Positions 23,339-34,990 of a stretch of DNA of 64,000 nt are shown here, in pieces. A program made the position numbers and the translations under genes. Source of the DNA: Camellia lanceoleosa (lineage: Eukaryota > Streptophyta > Magnoliopsida > Ericales > Theaceae). Position 1 is the first letter of the stretch; the number at the start of each line of letters is the position of its first letter. The notes under the pieces are model-generated. The model did no database searches. It had not been told where the DNA came from and saw only the letters and a program-made list of their open reading frames with translations. The stretch covers positions 6,335,437-6,399,436 of the forward strand of contig CM045767.1 in NCBI GenBank assembly GCA_025200525.1. Reading direction: 5' to 3'.

Positions 23339-23720
23339 CTTTTTTTCTGGGTTTGTTGTTGATGATGATTATAAAATTTTGTGTTTTTTGTTTCTTAACC
23401 AAAATTTCAACTGTGTTTATCACAGGAGGAAAATAAATTTGTGTTTATAACAAAAAAAAGATTAAGAAAAATAAGAAAGAGAAGAGGGTTAACAGAGCAT
23501 GTGATTGAAGAGGTGGTTGCGATCCTCTTCTCCTCCTCCTCTTCTTCCTCCTCCTCTCTTTCTTTGTCTGTTGAAAGAAGAAGAAACCCATCAGCAGAAA
23601 GAGAGAGAGAAAGAAACAAAAAAGAAGAAGAAGAAAAGAAAAAAAAAAAAAAAACCTCCAAAACGACGTCGTTTTGGAGGGCGATAGGGAAGGGCTTCAG
23701 GAAAGTGCTACGGAGGATCC
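22342..23720. mobile_element. Mutator-like element with ~90-bp terminal inverted repeats
   Basis: The left end (22342-22432) reads AATCCTCCGTAGCACTTTTC, later CCAAAACGATGTCGTTTTGG and a T run with CTTCTTC. The right end (23640-23720), reversed, reads the same way with CCAAAACGACGTCGTTTTGG, a perfect 20-bp palindrome at 23658-23677. Inverted ends this long on a ~1.4-kb element suggest a non-autonomous MULE. The interior is polypyrimidine-rich (CT run at about 23296-23333). A minus-strand frame (22586-23020) ends in LAHKIFGVSDMSLMDDF, which could be a captured gene fragment but is unidentified. No clear 9-bp target duplication. Confidence 0.6.
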
Positions 23721-25253
23721 TGATTGCTCTTATATGTAGATGTTATGACAAAGGCGAAGATGAAAAAAACTAAAGCAAACCAAATACACAAGCACATGAG
23801 GATTTCCAGGGTTCAGTAATAAGCCTACGTCCAAGGGCGTAGAATGATGGCAGAATTTAAGTATGACTGTGGAGATTACAATGTGCCAGCTCTCTCTCTC
23901 TCTCACAGCCCTCTATTGAAAACTCACAAGATCATCACAAATCCTAGAACCTTGAAATAACCTAATATATACAAGGATTTGAAAATAGCAAACCAAGTCA
24001 AAACAGATCCAAATACAAATATTGGGTCGGGCCTATCATTAATAATCCATGCAAGTCATCAACTGGTTATAAGCATTATCCGGATCGAATTGGAGACACA
24101 CCCACAACAATAAAGTTGTTTGTGGGGTGCACCCAATTCCTTAAAATGCAATAAACCTGTACCTGAAGGGGCCTCTTTTATGAAAAAGCTTACATTCATG
24201 ACAATATGACTAATAGGCAATGAAAGAAGATGACCTGATCACATGTGGCAAGGTCATCGATCCAAGCCAAAAGAAAACATATGGTAGTTAAGTGGCAATA
24301 CTAAACATTGGTGGTAATGCCTAATAACATATTTTCACCAATCAGGAGCAGAAAACGAGGTTATTGCTTATTGGAGTTGGGTTGCTATGTGCAGCTAATA
24401 CATTGTAATGAAAGCACCACAGAATGCAACACAGCTTAAAGTGTTCAGTTAAGATGTCAGAGTTGGTCAAACCTGAAATATCACCAAATCCAATCAGAGC
24501 ATGGTCTGTGAAAAACCCAATAATACATAAGTTGGCTGCAAATAGAAACACGTGCAAAACTATTGTTGCTGTCATAGTTTAGCTGCAAAGATAAAGAAAT
24601 CTGTGAGAAGAACTAAAGACTAATACAAATGCAACACTGTGGTCGCCTAACAAGATTTTTAACACTAAAAATTAAAGGGAAAAAATAAAAGAAAGAAGAA
24701 AAAGAGATGAGGTTCCTTTTAGTTAGAACTTTCCTTTGAAAGGTGGACCTACCATAAAGCACTAGGATTCAACTTTTGGGTCCCTAATGGAAAAAAAAAT
24801 CATCTTCTTTGTCATATTATCTTTGAATTGATTAGGGTCCAACAAAATATTCTCTAGACTCCATCTCGCTCATGTGGGTAGTTCGATTAGAATATCGAGA
24901 ATGGAAATTCCATTGTAATGCCATGTAAATGCATGTGCATAAACATGTCACATTGGGAAGGCCAATGGCATAACTATAAGAATTAATGCAAGTGCATGGC
25001 AGATAGAATCTTCACTTGTGGGGTCTTGAACCCACTCATTGGCCACATGATTTGGTTTGCACAAAATAGCCAACCCAAATCTTGTAACTTTCTCTATGTT
25101 TCTCTCTACCTGCCTCAATCTCAGGCACTTTTAGAGGCTTCCAAGACACATATCAAATAGTCACACCACACATTCTGAAAAGAGCACCTTCTCTCACTTC
25201 TTCCTCACTGCCAGAGTAATCTAAATCAAGTTCTTTGAAGAAAGATCACAAAA
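23721..25253. other. Intergenic DNA and LAZY1 upstream region
   Basis: 23790-24010 resembles part of a copia-type LTR in reverse (GGATTTCCAGGGTTCA, CCTACGTCCAAGG). On the minus strand, 24470-24580 looks like an isolated exon between TTTGCAG and a GT, encoding a hydrophobic stretch (FLFAANLCIIGFF), but its identity is unknown. Bases 25080-25253 are the probable 5' leader of the LAZY1 remnant. Confidence 0.4.
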
Positions 25254-27643
25254 ATGAAGGTAACCCCAATTTCTGTTGAACTTTGGAAGACAAAAATTGT
25301 TTCCAGTATTTTATGACTTCATATTTTCATATCTTGATTGCAGTTACTTGGTTGGATGCATCGCAAGTTAAGGCCTAGTGAAGCACTCAATGATTTTGCC
25401 GTTGGGGTAAGTCATGTTTCTAATCCGACCTCTATGAGTTGAGTTGGTTCGGCTTTTTCAATATATTGGTTCGGCTCTAGGTCTTAAAATCATCAACCCG
25501 ACATGAATGGGTTGGGGCGCTGTTTAAGCCACGCTTAAACTGAAGCAATCCAAGATCCGAATCTATATATATTGCATAAAATTCTAATGTTGTTGACATG
25601 TCTTTATGTAATTGGTCTATTGCAAATACTAAGTTGGACTTGATTGCACCTGATCATTTCATAAATAAGAGAAAAGTAATGTCTAATCTAATCTTTCATT
25701 TCCTACATTCATTCACTACACTACTACAAGCTGAGCTGCTGCGGGTGATTTCTTTATTCTTGGCAATTGTCTCCGAACAATATTTTGTAAACAATATTAA
25801 ATTTTAAAACAGTACTTTGTTGCTCTATGTCTGTGTTACGTTAAAATGTTTAAGATTTGTTTATTCTGATCATTTATTGCTGATTGATTCACTTATTTTA
25901 GTATAGTGGAACTACGGTTCCAATCCAAACAAACCCGATGCTAAATCGGGTTGGCTTGGTTTGGTTTTGGTTCCAGTGCATGATTGGTTCTGTCCTGCAC
26001 CCAAAAACCTGGGACTGATCATGATTGGTTTGTGTAACAACGCCCGCGGGGGACCTCGCTACAGCTCGGACTCGGTTTTGTTGCGGTTCTCAATCTTGAA
26101 CCAAAGAGTCCAAATCCGGCAAATCGTTTTGAAGGAAAACAGATTTTTTGAAAGAAGTGCCAAACATGGACTGCTTTGCCAGATAACAGAGTCGCCACCT
26201 AAATATTTTTAAAATGGGAAATTTAGGAAACCCTGACTCGGTCGAAGGCCACGTGTCCGCTATCACCAAAGTTGGCTCGGGAACTTGGGTACGATTAGGG
26301 AAGGTCACATCGTGAGCACTTCTCGCCGCCGGTCAAAGACCGGCCTCTACTAACCATGATATCTGTTTTTAAAAACATTGTATGCTCTTATTCTGATTAT
26401 TAGCCTAGGTTACTATGTGATGCTCGCAGCAAACAAGTATAGACTGAATCGCCTGAATTGGAACTAAACATTTCATGTTTGTTTGTGAAAGATGGTTTGC
26501 TACCCGCAGGTAGGCTTAAAATGCAGATTTTGCCACAATCTAGTGGGCTTAACAAACAATTGATGAATTGCTCCAATTCAGATAACTCAACCTCCACCCA
26601 CAGGCATTCAAGGCAGTTATATCACATAAGCACATAGCCTCATGGTAAGCATGCTATTATGGCAACACTCACACGCATGCAAGTATGCTAAAGCATAACA
26701 ACTTACCGAGTACTCCAAGCCAAAAACAGGAAAACGATTAGAAATCATGCATGAATCCTAAATATACTGAAATGCCTAATGCAACACATGCAAAAATGCA
26801 ACTATAGCAGGCTCGGCTATTCTAAACATGGTATATGGAATGCAACAGCTAACATGTATTCAACTTTAGAATTGAAATACAATGCAGTTTGCATGATGAT
26901 GATGCATGCAATAGATGAATGATCTTTGTCACATCTTGTATGCTAATTGAAATATGCCCTATATCTAACCATCCAAAGCAGGTAAATAAAAGGGAGAAAG
27001 AAATGGGGGTTGGAACACATACATCACACTCACACACCCTTATTACAACATTGCCCTCGCGCAGAGGGTCCGAATAAATATACAGTTCGAATAAAAGAAT
27101 ATACAGTCCGGAAATAAATATACAAATTTCTAATTAATTGACAAATTAATTAATAAAAGCGGTAATGGGCGCAAGCCGTGGACCCGCTTTGCTCGATGTA
27201 TGTTGTATCTTTGAGGCTGGCGAAATCCTTTCGATGCCCCAATTAGCCTTTGTTTGCACTTTTCTTGAAATGCATGCCGGGTTTCGAAAGGTTGCTGATT
27301 CTTCATTTTGCTGCAACAGAGAGCAGGAAAGGGGCATAGCAATGTATTTCACAAATATATGCATGCCTCGATCCTCGTGCCATCAATCACGCATAACGAT
27401 GCATGATGGCCGAGGAGCTGAATTGCACAACTCAATATAGGGTGAATGCAGATGAATGCTACAACAAAAACCTAACTCCATCATGGGTAATCCGGAGTGT
27501 CGGTGACTTGGGAATTGAGACCCGTTCCGTTACTCGGAGTACAAAACGCGCCTCGTTTCCCGTGCAATATGCATGATATGCATGAAATGCAACTAATATA
27601 CAACCTAGCATGCTCAATGCTATGAAAATGAGATGAAAATGAG

Positions 27644-28345
27644 ATGCCTCGAAAAGCGTGCACACGGGCACGCAAATCGAGGCGATGATATGAAATGCAA
27701 ATCGGATAAAACAGAGTGCCTTGAAATGCGTGCACACGGGCACGCAAACCGAGGCGATGATAAAATGAAAATCGGATAAAACCGAAGTGCCTCGAAATGC
27801 GCGCCCACAGGCACGCAAACCGAGGCGATGATGTGAGATGCAAATCGGATAAAACTGAAGTGCCTCGAAATACGTGCTCACGGGCACGCAAACCGAGGCG
27901 ATGATATGAGATGCAAATCGAATAAACCCGAAGTGCCTCGAAATGCGCGCTCACGGGCACGCAAACCGAGGCGATGATGTGAGATGCAAATCGGATAAAA
28001 CCGAAGTGCCTCGAAATGCGCGCTCACGGGCACGCAAACCGAGGCGATGATGTGAGATGCAAATCGGATAAAACCGAAGTGCCTCGAAATGCGTGCTCAC
28101 GGACACGCAAACCGATGCGATGATATGAGATGCAAATCGGATAAAACCGAAGTGCCTCGAAATGCGCGCTCACGGGCACGCAAACCGAGGCGATGATGTG
28201 AGATGCAAATCGAATAAAACCGAAGTGCCTCGAAATGCGCGCTCACGGGCACGCAAACCGAGGCGATGATGTGAGATGCAAATCGGATAAAACCGAAGTG
28301 CCTCGAAATGCGCGCTCACGGGCACGCAAATCGAGGCGATGATGA
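27644..28345. repeat. 73-bp tandem array, about 10 copies
   Basis: Units GTGCCTCGAAATGCGCGCTC...GGGCACGCAAACCGAGGCGA...AAATCGGATAAAACC recur with starts at 27935, 28008, 28081, 28154, 28227 and 28300, an exact 73-bp period. Earlier units at 27644-27862 run 71-75 bp. Degenerate copies continue near 28445, 28577 and 28847. All copies lie inside the solo LTR. Confidence 0.93.
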
Positions 28346-30879
28346 AATGGAAAGAAATGGCATACGGAATGCCACGATGGGCTTACACCAACACGGGAGA
28401 GCCTCAGCTCACTCACATAGGAGGCCGTCGGATAAAATGAGCTGCCTTGAAATGCGTGCACTCGGGCACGCAAACCGAGGCGGTGATGTAAAGGCATGAG
28501 AATGCAAATTGGACTTACACTAACATGAGAGGACCTCAGCCGCACTCACATAAGATGCCGTCGGATAAAAATGAAGTGCCTCGAAATGCGTGCACACGGG
28601 CACGCAAACTGAGGCAATGATAAAGAAGCATGAAAATGCAAATTGGGCTTACGCCAACATGAAAGGGCCTCAACCACACTCACATAGGCCGGGCGGATAA
28701 GGTCGCCGAAATCATTACCTGCACGCATAAATCGAGGCGAAGGCATACACAATGCCATGACATGGAAAATGTAGATTGGGCTTATACCAACATGAGAGGG
28801 CCTCAGCCACACTCACATGGGATGCCGATGAATGAAAACGGAGCGCCTCGAAGTGCGTGCCCACGGGCACGCAAACCGAGGCAATGCATTAAGGCATAAA
28901 ATGACATGGGAAATAATATGCAAGCATGCAAACCAAATTTCGGCTACTAAATGAAGGGGAAAACAGCCCCGAAATGATACGAAATAACAACCGAAGCATG
29001 CAATCATCCCGAAAGTGTGAAATTAAGCCCCGAAATGGCCTATAGCCATGCTATACATGCAAAATATGATCATGGAAGCAAGAACAGTAGCAAGGCAGTC
29101 CCAAATATGGCATTTTTCAGTAACGAACATGGCCAAAATGCAAGCGTAGATAGATCAACAATAGCATGCAAAGTTAGTGGCCAAAAGAGGAGTGTTGAGA
29201 CAAGTGACATATGCAAACCCCAAATGGACAAACTTTCTTCTACAATATTGAAGATGAGCTAAAAATAAGCATAATTCCAGAAGATGACATCCTCAAAATC
29301 AGAATACAAACATGCTATAAAATCCATGCAAAGATGGAGCTCAAAAGAGGCTATAACAAGAGTCATGCAAAGCAAGCACCAAATGACAAAACTTTCTTCA
29401 TGAAATATGTAAAGGGGGTCAAAATAAGACCAAAACCAGTAGGGGTCGAAGTCCCAAAAACAAACACAAATAGGTCAAAAATTGCATGCAAAAATGGCAC
29501 ACTTGATGAAATTTGAAGGAGGTGGTATATACAATGACCAAATGAGGTTGAGCCCTTCTACAATGTTGTAGAGGGGCTCAAAATGAGCACAAAACCAGTA
29601 GGTGTCGGACCCCTGAAAACAAAAGGAACTAGGCCTAAACTAGCATGCGAGATAATGGCATAAAAGCTAGGTATTGAAACAAGTATATCATAGGAGCATC
29701 AAATGAAGTTGAGCCCTTCTACAAAGTTGTAGAGGGGCTCAAAACAAGCACAAAAGCAGTAGGGGTCGGAGCCCCAATTCTCAACCAATTGGAGTATAGA
29801 AATGAATCAAGAAAAAGCCCTAAAAGTTGGTTTTGAAGACTTACCCTTGAAGACTTGTCTTTCTTTGATTCTTGGCTTTGATTTGTAGCTTCTCAACCTC
29901 TGAAATTCACTTCTTAGCTGCTGGAATGGTAGTAGGGATGGTGAGGCTAGGTGTTGATGAAGAGAAGACCTAGGGACTTAGAAGCTTTTTGAGGTTTTGA
30001 GCTATGAAAATGGAGGAATTTGGAGAAGTGTTCTTGAAGACAAATTTTCCAACCTTGAAGAAGGAGAGGGAGGGCCCTTCAAATAGACAAGAAATGGGGT
30101 GTAAAAGGGGAGGGAAAGCACCCAATCTTTCCCTCCCGAAATATCCCCCGGATGCCCCGGGATATGTCGGAAGATATCCGGACAGCTGGGACAGGCTGGA
30201 AAGCAAGAATCCGGTCGGCCAGGTGGTTCTCTGCAAGGTGGCGGCCACCCCACTGGCGGCCCGGCCACCTCCTGGTCGGCCAGCCACCCCCAAAAAATGA
30301 AGTGTTGAATTTCAGGCCGACCAGTATACATTAGGGTCCTCCCAAGTATGTAGAATAAGGCCCCAAGGTTGGAATTTGGCAACTCTGAAGCAGAAGTCAC
30401 AACATAGAGCTTGAAGGAGGGGCTCAAAAATGAAATTCACAATTACTGGCCGACCACCACTTTTTGTGTCCTCCCATGTGTAGAACAAGGTTCCAAGGTC
30501 GAATTTGGCAACATTGAAGCAGATTCACAACATTGCATTTGAAGAAGAGGCTCAAAAATGAAAAAAGGAATTGCTAGCCGACCATACATTTTAGGGTCCT
30601 CCCATGTCCCACGATCACGGATATGTAGCTTTGGTTGGAAGAAAATACCTGTGGTGTTCAACATTGGCGGAAGTGAAACGGGCTCGGAGGAGGCAGTTAT
30701 CTGGGATAATCGCCTCCCACCCCGATGATCTTCCTGATGTTGAAGCAGAGGTACACGCCAAGTTTGAACAAAACTAATGAGAAATGAACGTTCGGCCAAA
30801 AGCCAAATCGGGATCCCGAAAATGGGAAAGTCGGAAGTGGTGTTCAAAGATCGGTGGGTATCTGCGACCCCCTGTCTCC

Positions 30880-31480
30880 TGAATGACAAACAGGTACCGG
30901 TACAAAACCGGAGAAAATCGATACAAAATGAATGTTATGGCCCGAAGCCCAAACCGGGTCCCGAAACCTAAGTAAAGTGGCATACGGCCACGGTGGGCAT
31001 CGGGCCCTGTGGTTCCTCGAAATTATAAAACAGAGGTTCTTGCGAAACCGGAGAAAGCGGATGCGAAATGAATGCTCGGCCCAAATCACGCAGCCGGTCC
31101 CGAAAATGGGTCGCCGCACCGCAAGTGTTCGCTGCGAAGGCATCGGGGCCCAGTTCCTCGAAACATTAAACAGAGGTCTCCGCCAAAACCGGAGAAGGCC
31201 GATGCAAAAAGCTTCGGGACCAAACCGCGGTTTGGGGTCCCGAAATGGGTCGCCGCACCGGTGGTGTTCGAGAAGTGGGCATCGGGGCCCAGTGTTCTCG
31301 GAACATTAAACAGAGGTCTCCGCCAAAAACCGGAGAAGGCGATGCAAAATGAGCTTCGGGACCAAAACCGCGGTTTGGGGTCCCAAAATGGGTCGCCGCA
31401 CCGTGGTGTTCGGCAAGCGGGCATCGAGGCCCAGTGTTCCTCGGAACATTAAAAGCAGGTCTCCGCCAAAACCGGAGAAG
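30880..31480. repeat. ~140-bp degenerate tandem repeat, about 4 copies
   Basis: GGGTCGCCGCACC recurs at 31108, 31247 and 31390 with AACATTAAA, CAGAGGTCTCCGCC and AAACCGGAGAAGG between. A more diverged copy precedes them. The array lies inside the solo LTR; open frames on both strands reflect its composition. Confidence 0.8.
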
Positions 31481-32669
31481 TCGGAGATGGTTAGGCGGTC
31501 CGAAGCCGAGGCATAGCCTAACGGCTCAAAAACCGGAGCCGGCGAAATGGGCAAAATGGCCTCTGACCACGAAAAAGTAGCTCACGGCCACCGGAGATAA
31601 TCTACGGATCACTCCCTTCCTCGGAAAGAAAACAGAGAAACCGAACTGGTTCGCAAACCGAGACAAGGTAGAGAAGATGGTTAAGTCCGGCGAGGCACGC
31701 GGCCGTGACTCTGGGACTTTTGAACAAGCACAGTATGCAACATCACCAAGCGCTCAACCGGTGACGTCTGAGCCTTAAGGTCGGTCAAAAATGGGGTGTC
31801 TACAGTTTGGTTCTGAGTTTAAGGCTAACTAGAACCAAAGCAACCCATGTGCACGCCTAATCATATTTATGCCAATGGTAGTCATCTTCACCTTTATCCC
31901 AATTATTTAACATTTCTTCAGTCATGGAATTCTTCTAATTGTCTTTCAGAGAAGCCATCACTGGATGAAGCAAAGATCACGACATGAAGGCAAACTATGG
32001 TACTAAGACCTTAGGCAAATCACGAGGATACAACCATCTTCAAAAATCATTTGCCATAGAAGAAGATGACTTTGAAGAAGAGTCATCATTGCAATTTCTC
32101 GGCTCTTCCATGGCTTCCTTACCATTGGTACTCTTGGTTCGAGACACAATCATCGTTGACCCATCATTAACACCAACATTCGCCATCTGTTGAGACATAA
32201 GCGAAAAAAAGCGAAGTAACAAAGCATGATTTGAAGGCGATTAATGATGAGTTGGAGAAGGTGCTAGAGTTGAAGGTAAAGAAGATGGTTGCAATGACTC
32301 ATCTGGGAGAAACAGTCATGTTAGCACCATTACACCGAGTGGTAAGACATTGGAAGGCACGAGACCGATGGGAACAGAACAACGATGTGTCCACTCGAGG
32401 GCTATCTGCTTGGGTCGACAATGGAGTTGCGAAACAAAGAAGGAACATAGAACATCACTTGGGGAGGCTGTTTGAGAGGACAAAAATGACAGAGAAAATT
32501 GCATGCTAAATGCGAGAGCGGAGAAAAGAAGGTAGACAAGGAAACAAATAAGTCTGCTATCGTCTCATGAAAAGATCTTGAAGAAAAGAATGGTCCATGA
32601 TTCCTCTCGACCTCCACCACAGTGAATGAGGGAAATGTTATCTCGCTTCAATGGAGGCAAGCGCATAAG

Positions 32670-32859
32670 GTATGTCTACTTCTAGTACTGAATGATAGAT
32701 CTTCTAGATGGGATATATGGAGCACTGCAACTCCTGACATAGTTTTGTTGGGATCATCGCAACATCATCTGTGATTTGTTTACAAAGAACATACTGTGAA
32801 GTGTGATCAAACCAATCAGATGATTCGCACCATCCAATCATTAACGTTGCAAGATGGTT
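32670..32859 (+). other. LAZY1 intron remnant up to the LINE insertion
   Basis: GTATGT at 32670 is a plausible donor. The sequence runs to the LINE target duplication AACGTTGCAAGATGGTT (32843-32859) and resumes at 36346 after the LINE. Confidence 0.55.
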
Positions 32860-34990
32860 ATTCCAAAGAAAGTGAATGCAGTTAATCTAAATGAATATAG
32901 GCCAATCAGCCTAATTGGGTCAGCCTATAAAATCCTCACCAAGGTCCTAGCAAGTAGACTAAAAAAGATAATGCCAACTGTGATTGGTGAAGCTCAATCA
33001 GCTTTCCTAGGAGGAAGAAACATACTTGATGGAGTATTGATTGCAAATGAAATTGTGGATGGGTGGAAAAAATCTAAGAGAAGTGGGTTATTGTTCAAGA
33101 TCGATTTTGAAAAGGCTTATGACTTCGTCAACTGGAACTTCTTGCTCTCAATGCTCTCTAGCTTTGGCTTTGGATCAAAATGGATTTCATGGATGAAAGA
33201 ATGTCTATCTTCAGCTCGAATCTCAATACTTGTGAATGGCTCACCAACTAAGGAATTTTGCCCCCAAAAAGGCCTTAGACAAGGGGATCCATTATCTCCC
33301 TTCTTATTTAATCTGGCTGCAGAGGGGTTGAACATATTACTTATGAGAGCTAGGGAGTTGGGGTTGCTGAAAGGAGTAGTAGTTGGTGCTAATGGTGTAG
33401 TAGTTTCTCATCTCCAATTTGCAGATGACTCCCTTTCATTCTGTGATCTTTGAATGCTCGAAGTGCTAAACTTAAAAAAGGATTTTAAGGTGCTTTGAAA
33501 TTGCTTAGGACTCAAGATAAATTACCATAAAAGTATGGTGTGTGGGTGTGGTATATACTGCATCTATGCTCGGTGAGTATGCCTCAATCTTTGAATTGTA
33601 AATCTAATTTTTGCCATTGAAGTACCTTGGATTGCCTTTGGGTGCTAGTCCTCATAAGAAGTGAGTTGGAAACACGTTATTGAAAAGATTAAGCTCAGAC
33701 TTGTTGGTCGGAAGAGGAGATTTCTCTCATATCTTTGGTAGGCTAACTCTAATTAAGGCAGTGCTCTCAAGCTTGCCAGTGTATTACCTCTCTCTGTTCA
33801 AGGTACCAGAAGGGATAGCTAAAGAAATTGATCAACTACAAGCCTCATTCCTATGGGGAGGCCCTGATTTAAAGAGGAAAGTTCATTTAGTAAAATGGGT
33901 TGATGTAACAAAAAGCATCAAGCAAGGGGGGTTGGGTATTAGAAGAATAAGAGATATGAATGCGTGTTTATTAATCAATTGGTGGTGGAGGTTTGCCAAT
34001 GAAGATACAGCTTTGTGAAAGAAGGTGATTTGTAGCAAATACAAAGTGGAAGGTGGGAAATGGCTCCCAGAACCTATAGCAGCCAGCAGATGTTCTAAAA
34101 TTTGGGGAGATATTGTGGCCGTAGCAACTCAAAGGGCCAGCCTCCTACAATTTTATGTCAACAACTTGCAGATTAAAGTGGGAGATAGATGTAGAGTTTG
34201 TTTCTGGCATGACTGCTGGAATGGAACAGTCAGCCTTAAAGTCTTATTCCCTAGACTATTCAGATTGTCTAATGATAAGGATGAGTCCCTAAGGGCCTTT
34301 GTGGCTAGTAGAGGCAACTCTGTTAACTGGGTGTTTCGCTTTAGGAGGGTTTTATTTCATTGGGAACAAGAGGAACTTAATATACTCGTTCAATCTATCT
34401 CAGCAGACCCCATGTTGAATTTAAACTTCCAAACTCCGGATATGGCAGTTTGGTTAGCAGCTAAACCAGGGCAATCCTTTATCTCAACCTTGTATCAATA
34501 CATTGATTTACAGCATGGTGATGTAATGAGTACTTGCAGGATGGTGTGGGTTAAAAACCTCCCCCCTAAAGTCCAATTTTTTGGTTGGCTTGCTTGGAAG
34601 CATAAGGTGAAAACTTCTGTTTTCCTGCACAAAATAGGTGTGTTGAATGCTAGTACTAGAACTTTATGCTTTTTTTGCAAACAAGCCCAAGAAACAGTAG
34701 AACATCTACTTATTTTATGTCCTAAGGTATGGAGAGTTTGGGCAGGTCTGCTGCAGTGGTGGGGAGCTCAGTGGGTGACACCTAGATCTGTTGAAGAACT
34801 CTTGCAGTGGTGGGCAAGAAATAATTTCACCAAAGCTGAAAGGTGAATCTAGAATGCAATCCCTCTGGTGGCTCTGTGGTCAATTTGGAAGCATAGGAAT
34901 GAATGCCTTTTTCAAGATGTCTAACCAAACCTGGAAGAGCTGCAGGAAACTATCGCTGTGAGGACTGCAATTTGGCCGAAATCTAATTCA
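32860..34990 (+). pseudogene. LINE reverse transcriptase and zf-RVT domain, disrupted
   Basis: The first frame reads IPKKVNAVNLNEYRPISLIG (finger region), [25 protein letters not shown] and FADDSLSF (catalytic YADD-type box with F for Y), then stops at 33453. The C-terminal part continues in other frames: LSSLPVYYLSLFKVP (from 33680), FLWGG, GGLGIRRI. After a stop at 34018 comes a long frame (34025-34846) ending in the zf-RVT region (WVKNLPPKVQFFGW and CFFCKQAQETVEHLLILC). Several stops and shifts make it dead. The product would have copied its own RNA at nicked chromosomal DNA. Confidence 0.92.

Larger units (their letters stand above)
26033..31804 (-). mobile_element. Solo LTR of the Tat/Ogre-type family, reverse orientation
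   Basis: On the minus strand it starts TGTAGACACCCCATTTTTGA (31804 downwards) and ends GTTGTTACA at 26033. Both ends align with the LTR at 10579-14799. It is flanked by perfect 5-bp duplications GTTTG (26028-26032 and 31805-31809). No primer site, gag, pol or polypurine tract lies inside. It is therefore a solo LTR left by recombination between the two LTRs of a full insertion. It is 5772 bp, longer than the 4221-bp relative, partly because of internal tandem arrays. Confidence 0.92.
25254..32669 (+). pseudogene. LAZY1-like: LAZY1-like (IGT family) gene, decayed
   Basis: Exon 1 is six bases, ATGAAG (25254-25259), then a GT-AG intron. Exon 2 (25344-25406) encodes LLGWMHRKLRPS...FAVG. Together these give the IGT-family N terminus MKLLGWMHRKLR, and the MK-only first exon is typical of the family. 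Exon 3 (31922-32669) starts SWNSSNCLSEKPSLDE and then appears in several frames: KANYGTKTLGKS, DFEEESS, LFHGFLTIGTLGS, SLTPTFAI, AINDELEKVLE, LFERTKM, ending HK before GTATGT. LAZY1 proteins act at the plasma membrane and nucleus in shoot gravitropism and branch angle. Here at least four frameshifts and several stops exclude a full product. The second intron holds a 5.8-kb solo LTR, leaving about 730 bp of original intron. Later exons were not found. Confidence 0.85.

Noticed and set aside
27644..28345. Regular repeats that might be taken for a CRISPR array
   Set aside because: Units are contiguous 73-bp tandem repeats without unique spacers, inside a plant LTR; no cas genes.
30844..31554. 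Several ~100-codon frames on both strands in a G/C-richer stretch
   Set aside because: They sit in the ~140-bp repeats inside the solo LTR and have no recognisable protein.
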